NCBI GenBank assembly: GCA_030528385.1
Contig: JAUMYZ010000008.1
Location: forward strand, 1 to 64,000
From: Moraxella sp.
Lineage (GTDB): Bacteria > Pseudomonadota > Gammaproteobacteria > Pseudomonadales > Moraxellaceae
Length of the DNA: 64,000 bases
Direction: 5' to 3'
How positions within the stretch are numbered: position 1 is the first letter of the stretch; each line of letters opens with the position of its first letter. A program made the position numbers and the translations under genes. Under the pieces are notes generated by a model. It saw only the letters and a list, made by a program, of their open reading frames with translations. It did no database searches and was not told the DNA's origin. Shown here in pieces: positions 62,325 through 64,000 of the stretch.

Positions 62325-62390
62325 GTTGGCTGACAAATTGTGTCGGGATTTGTGTTACAATAAAGCAATTTTGTTAATTATGGTGAACAG

Positions 62391-63479
62391 ATGTTTGCTC
62401 GTTATAGCGTATTTTTTGTGGCGTGTGCACTGCCTTTGTTGTTGATTGGGCAGATTGCTCCGAGCATGGCGCATGAGTTGGATTTTTGGTTGCTTTGGCT
62501 GGTGGCAATGGTGCTGGTGGGCTTGCCCGTACTTTTTGCCGAATTTGCATTGTCGGCGCGCAGTGGCGTGATGACATGGCAGGGCATGCAAAAACTCACC
62601 CGCGAAGCAGACGCCAGTATCGTTTGGCGGGTGTTTGCAGGTTTGTCGGTGTTGGTGTCGCTGCTGATGGCTGCAAACATGACGGCACGCATTGGTGTGG
62701 GCTTTGGCCATCATTTGCCACAACTTGGCTTGTCTGTGCCTGTCATGGCAATGAGCGCTGGGCTGATGGTGATTGTGCTGATTTTAAGCCTATTAAAGGA
62801 GCGCCTATTGCCAGTAGGATTGTTGTTGGTGATACTGGCAGGACTGGTGTCGCTGTTTGATGGCGGTATAAATAGTGGTGTGAGCGTGCCATTGATGACA
62901 GATGTAACGCTTGGTGAGTGGTCAAAAGCGGTTTCTTTGGTACTGTTGTCGCTGGGGGTGGGCACAGGTCTGTATTGGTTTGGTGGCTCTGCGGCTGCAA
63001 CCACGATTTTTGAGCACAAAAAATCGCTTTCGGGATTTATTTTGCCGGTTTGGTTTGCTCAACTGATTGCTGGCTCTTTTGCGTTGTTGGTGGGCAGCGC
63101 CTTTGTTACGCCGACGTCGTTTGTCATTTCTGGTTTGGGAATGTTGTTGGTGGCAGGCTTTTTATTGTATTATGCCATCAGCCAGCTTAGCTTTCGTTTG
63201 GGACTGGTGCAAGGCGTGTCGCTGGGGGTGATTGGTGCGTTGCTCTTTAGTGTTTTGCCCAGTGCTGTTGGTACAGTTTTGCTGGTGGTGATAAGTCTTG
63301 TGGCGGTGCTGGTGCTGGCGGTGTTTTCAGGTTTTGTGATGAAAATCAGCCACCTGCGTAAGACTTTTAATTTTAAAAGTGAAGGGCGCTACAACCTATG
63401 GCGAGTGGCGGTGCGGATTGTTGTGCCATTGGCGCTGCTGCTTGGCTTGATTGGGTGGGTGCTTGAATGGCTAAAATAA
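62391..63479 (+). CDS. Divergent NSS-like multi-pass transporter
   Basis: The 362-aa protein has about ten membrane helices and almost no loops. LPVLFAEFALSARSG resembles the second helix of the neurotransmitter:sodium symporter (NSS/SLC6) family. GEWSKAVSLVLLSLGVGTGLY resembles the helix that carries the SLGMG-type motif (shown shortened: LLSLGVGTGLY). Typical NSS proteins have 11-12 helices and about 440-520 aa, so this is a reduced form, perhaps without some terminal helices. Sodium and substrate use cannot be inferred. Its stop overlaps the rnfH start by 13 bases, so the two are co-translated. Confidence 0.7.
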   Translation: MFARYSVFFVACALPLLLIGQIAPSMAHELDFWLLWLVAMVLVGLPVLFAEFALSARSGVMTWQGMQKLTREADASIVWRVFAGLSVLVSLLMAANMTARIGVGFGHHLPQLGLSVPVMAMSAGLMVIVLILSLLKERLLPVGLLLVILAGLVSLFDGGINSGVSVPLMTDVTLGEWSKAVSLVLLSLGVGTGLYWFGGSAAATTIFEHKKSLSGFILPVWFAQLIAGSFALLVGSAFVTPTSFVISGLGMLLVAGFLLYYAISQLSFRLGLVQGVSLGVIGALLFSVLPSAVGTVLLVVISLVAVLVLAVFSGFVMKISHLRKTFNFKSEGRYNLWRVAVRIVVPLALLLGLIGWVLEWLK

Positions 63480-63790
63480 CGGTCAGCGTTGTTTATGCTG
63501 GCAGTCATGCTCAGTATCATCAAGAGCTGCAAGTAGCCCAAGGCAGCACCATTGCGGCAGTGATAGCGCAAAGTGGTTATTTGTCGCTTGCAGAGCTGGC
63601 GTGGTTTGTTGAGTGGTATCACGCCAACCAACACAGCGACCCCAATCACAAAGCGTGGTACGTGGGCATTTATAGCGTCAAAAAGCGCCTAGACCACAGC
63701 GTAGAAGCGGGCGACCGCATTGAGATTTATCGTCCGTTGATATATGACCCGATGATGCGGCGCAAAACCAAAGCCAAGCGTAGCGATTAG
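63467..63790 (+). CDS. rnfH: RnfH family (UPF0125) ubiquitin-like protein
   Basis: The 107-aa cytoplasmic protein has the beta-grasp fold. Seen are ITVSVVYAGSHAQYHQEL, LAELAWFVEWY, the central GIYSVKKRLDHSVEAGDR and the C-terminal RIEIYRPLIYDPMMRRKTK, the conserved end of UPF0125. Its function is unknown despite the name; no rnf operon is nearby, although Na+-NQR genes are elsewhere in the window. It overlaps bamE tail to tail by 4 bases. rnfH beside bamE is a common gammaproteobacterial arrangement, usually with ratA, which the transporter replaces here. Confidence 0.92.
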   Translation: MAKITVSVVYAGSHAQYHQELQVAQGSTIAAVIAQSGYLSLAELAWFVEWYHANQHSDPNHKAWYVGIYSVKKRLDHSVEAGDRIEIYRPLIYDPMMRRKTKAKRSD

Positions 63791-64000
63791 GGGGTTTTGG
63801 TGGGCAGGCTTTGGCGACCCAATATGCGCACCACACGCCCATTTTCAAAAAAGACGCTCATGTACTGACTGGCGTTATGAACGTCGCTTTTGTTTGCGCG
63901 TTTGCCGTCTGTGCCTGCACTATAATCATATAAATAATCAAAACGGTCGGGGTTGAGTGTGTCGCGCAGGGCGGGACTGCCCAAAAGATACAGCACTTGG
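63787..64000 (-). CDS. bamE: Outer membrane assembly lipoprotein BamE, 3' part
   Basis: The frame runs out of the right edge of the window, so only about 70 C-terminal residues are seen; the signal peptide and lipobox are missing. The visible segment LYLLGSPALRDTLNPDRFDY then YLYDYSAG matches the BamE/SmpA/OmlA core. VFFENGRVVRILG is the last conserved strand. BamE is the small lipoprotein of the BAM complex that inserts outer-membrane beta-barrels. Confidence 0.9.
   Translation of the reverse strand, partial: QVLYLLGSPALRDTLNPDRFDYLYDYSAGTDGKRANKSDVHNASQYMSVFFENGRVVRILGRQSLPTKTP

Noticed and set aside
1..64000. CRISPR arrays, insertion sequences, prophage or integrative element ends
   Set aside because: I saw no regular direct repeats with spacers, no transposase or integrase, and no tRNA-flanking duplication next to tRNA-Phe.

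Overview
The window is a stretch of ordinary chromosome from a gammaproteobacterium, most likely a member of the Moraxellaceae (Moraxella/Psychrobacter/Acinetobacter lineage). The case rests on moderate GC content and on gene content: a full nqrABCDEF operon followed by apbE, a UbiM-type quinone hydroxylase, a HemO-type heme oxygenase, a PilB ATPase, divergent rne and rluC, trxA upstream of rho, and DUF454, DUF2069, DUF2147 and META-domain proteins. No sequence search was run, so the genus is an inference. I see no phage, insertion sequence, CRISPR array, rRNA or toxin-antitoxin pair. One tRNA gene (Phe, GAA) is present.

Layout. 1-8.7 kb: small membrane protein, cspA with a long leader, etfBA, dadA-ridA (opposite strand), a TPR protein with a DUF4145-like N-terminus, a heme oxygenase with a Fur box, an unknown exported protein and a DUF454 protein. 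8.7-15.3 kb: RNase E, rluC and ppx. 15.3-24.2 kb: an AT-rich gap, accA, a UvrD-like helicase, a probably decayed exported-protein gene, proA, secG-tpiA, pilB and a META-domain lipoprotein. 24.2-34.2 kb: methionine transporter genes (metQ separated from metNI by an unrelated exported protein gene), a two-component system, rplS, uvrC and a Na/Pi cotransporter-like protein. 34.2-44.3 kb: a PD-(D/E)XK nuclease-like gene, ubiM-like gene, small conserved gene, apbE and nqrF-A, all on the minus strand. 44.4-54.2 kb: hisA, DUF2147, a periplasmic DNA/RNA endonuclease, mutY, ispA, tRNA-Phe, an alanine-rich repeat lipoprotein, rho, trxA, an RluA-type synthase and yihY. 54.4-64 kb: DUF2069, a BepA-like protease, a threonine aldolase, yqeY, a WG-repeat protein, rsmI, engB, cytochromes c5 and c4, a divergent NSS-like transporter, rnfH and the 3' part of bamE.

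Themes. Electron transfer is prominent: ETF, DadA, Na+-NQR with the ApbE flavinyltransferase, UbiM-like hydroxylase, and cytochromes c4 and c5. RNA processing and decay genes (rne, rho, rluC, rluA, rsmI, engB) and cell-envelope functions (secG, bamE, BepA-like, pilB, lipoproteins) are also well represented. Several genes are separated from their usual partners (rplS, pilB, yqeY, metQ). Convergent gene pairs are mostly closed by good bidirectional hairpin terminators.

I did not find a convincing wholly new system. The best leads are the DUF4145-like/TPR protein, the solitary PD-(D/E)XK protein in the ubiM operon, the exported-protein pseudogene with two homopolymer lesions, the rne leader hairpin, the terminator between the response regulator and its kinase together with the kinase ATP-domain insertion, and a mismatched acceptor stem in tRNA-Phe.
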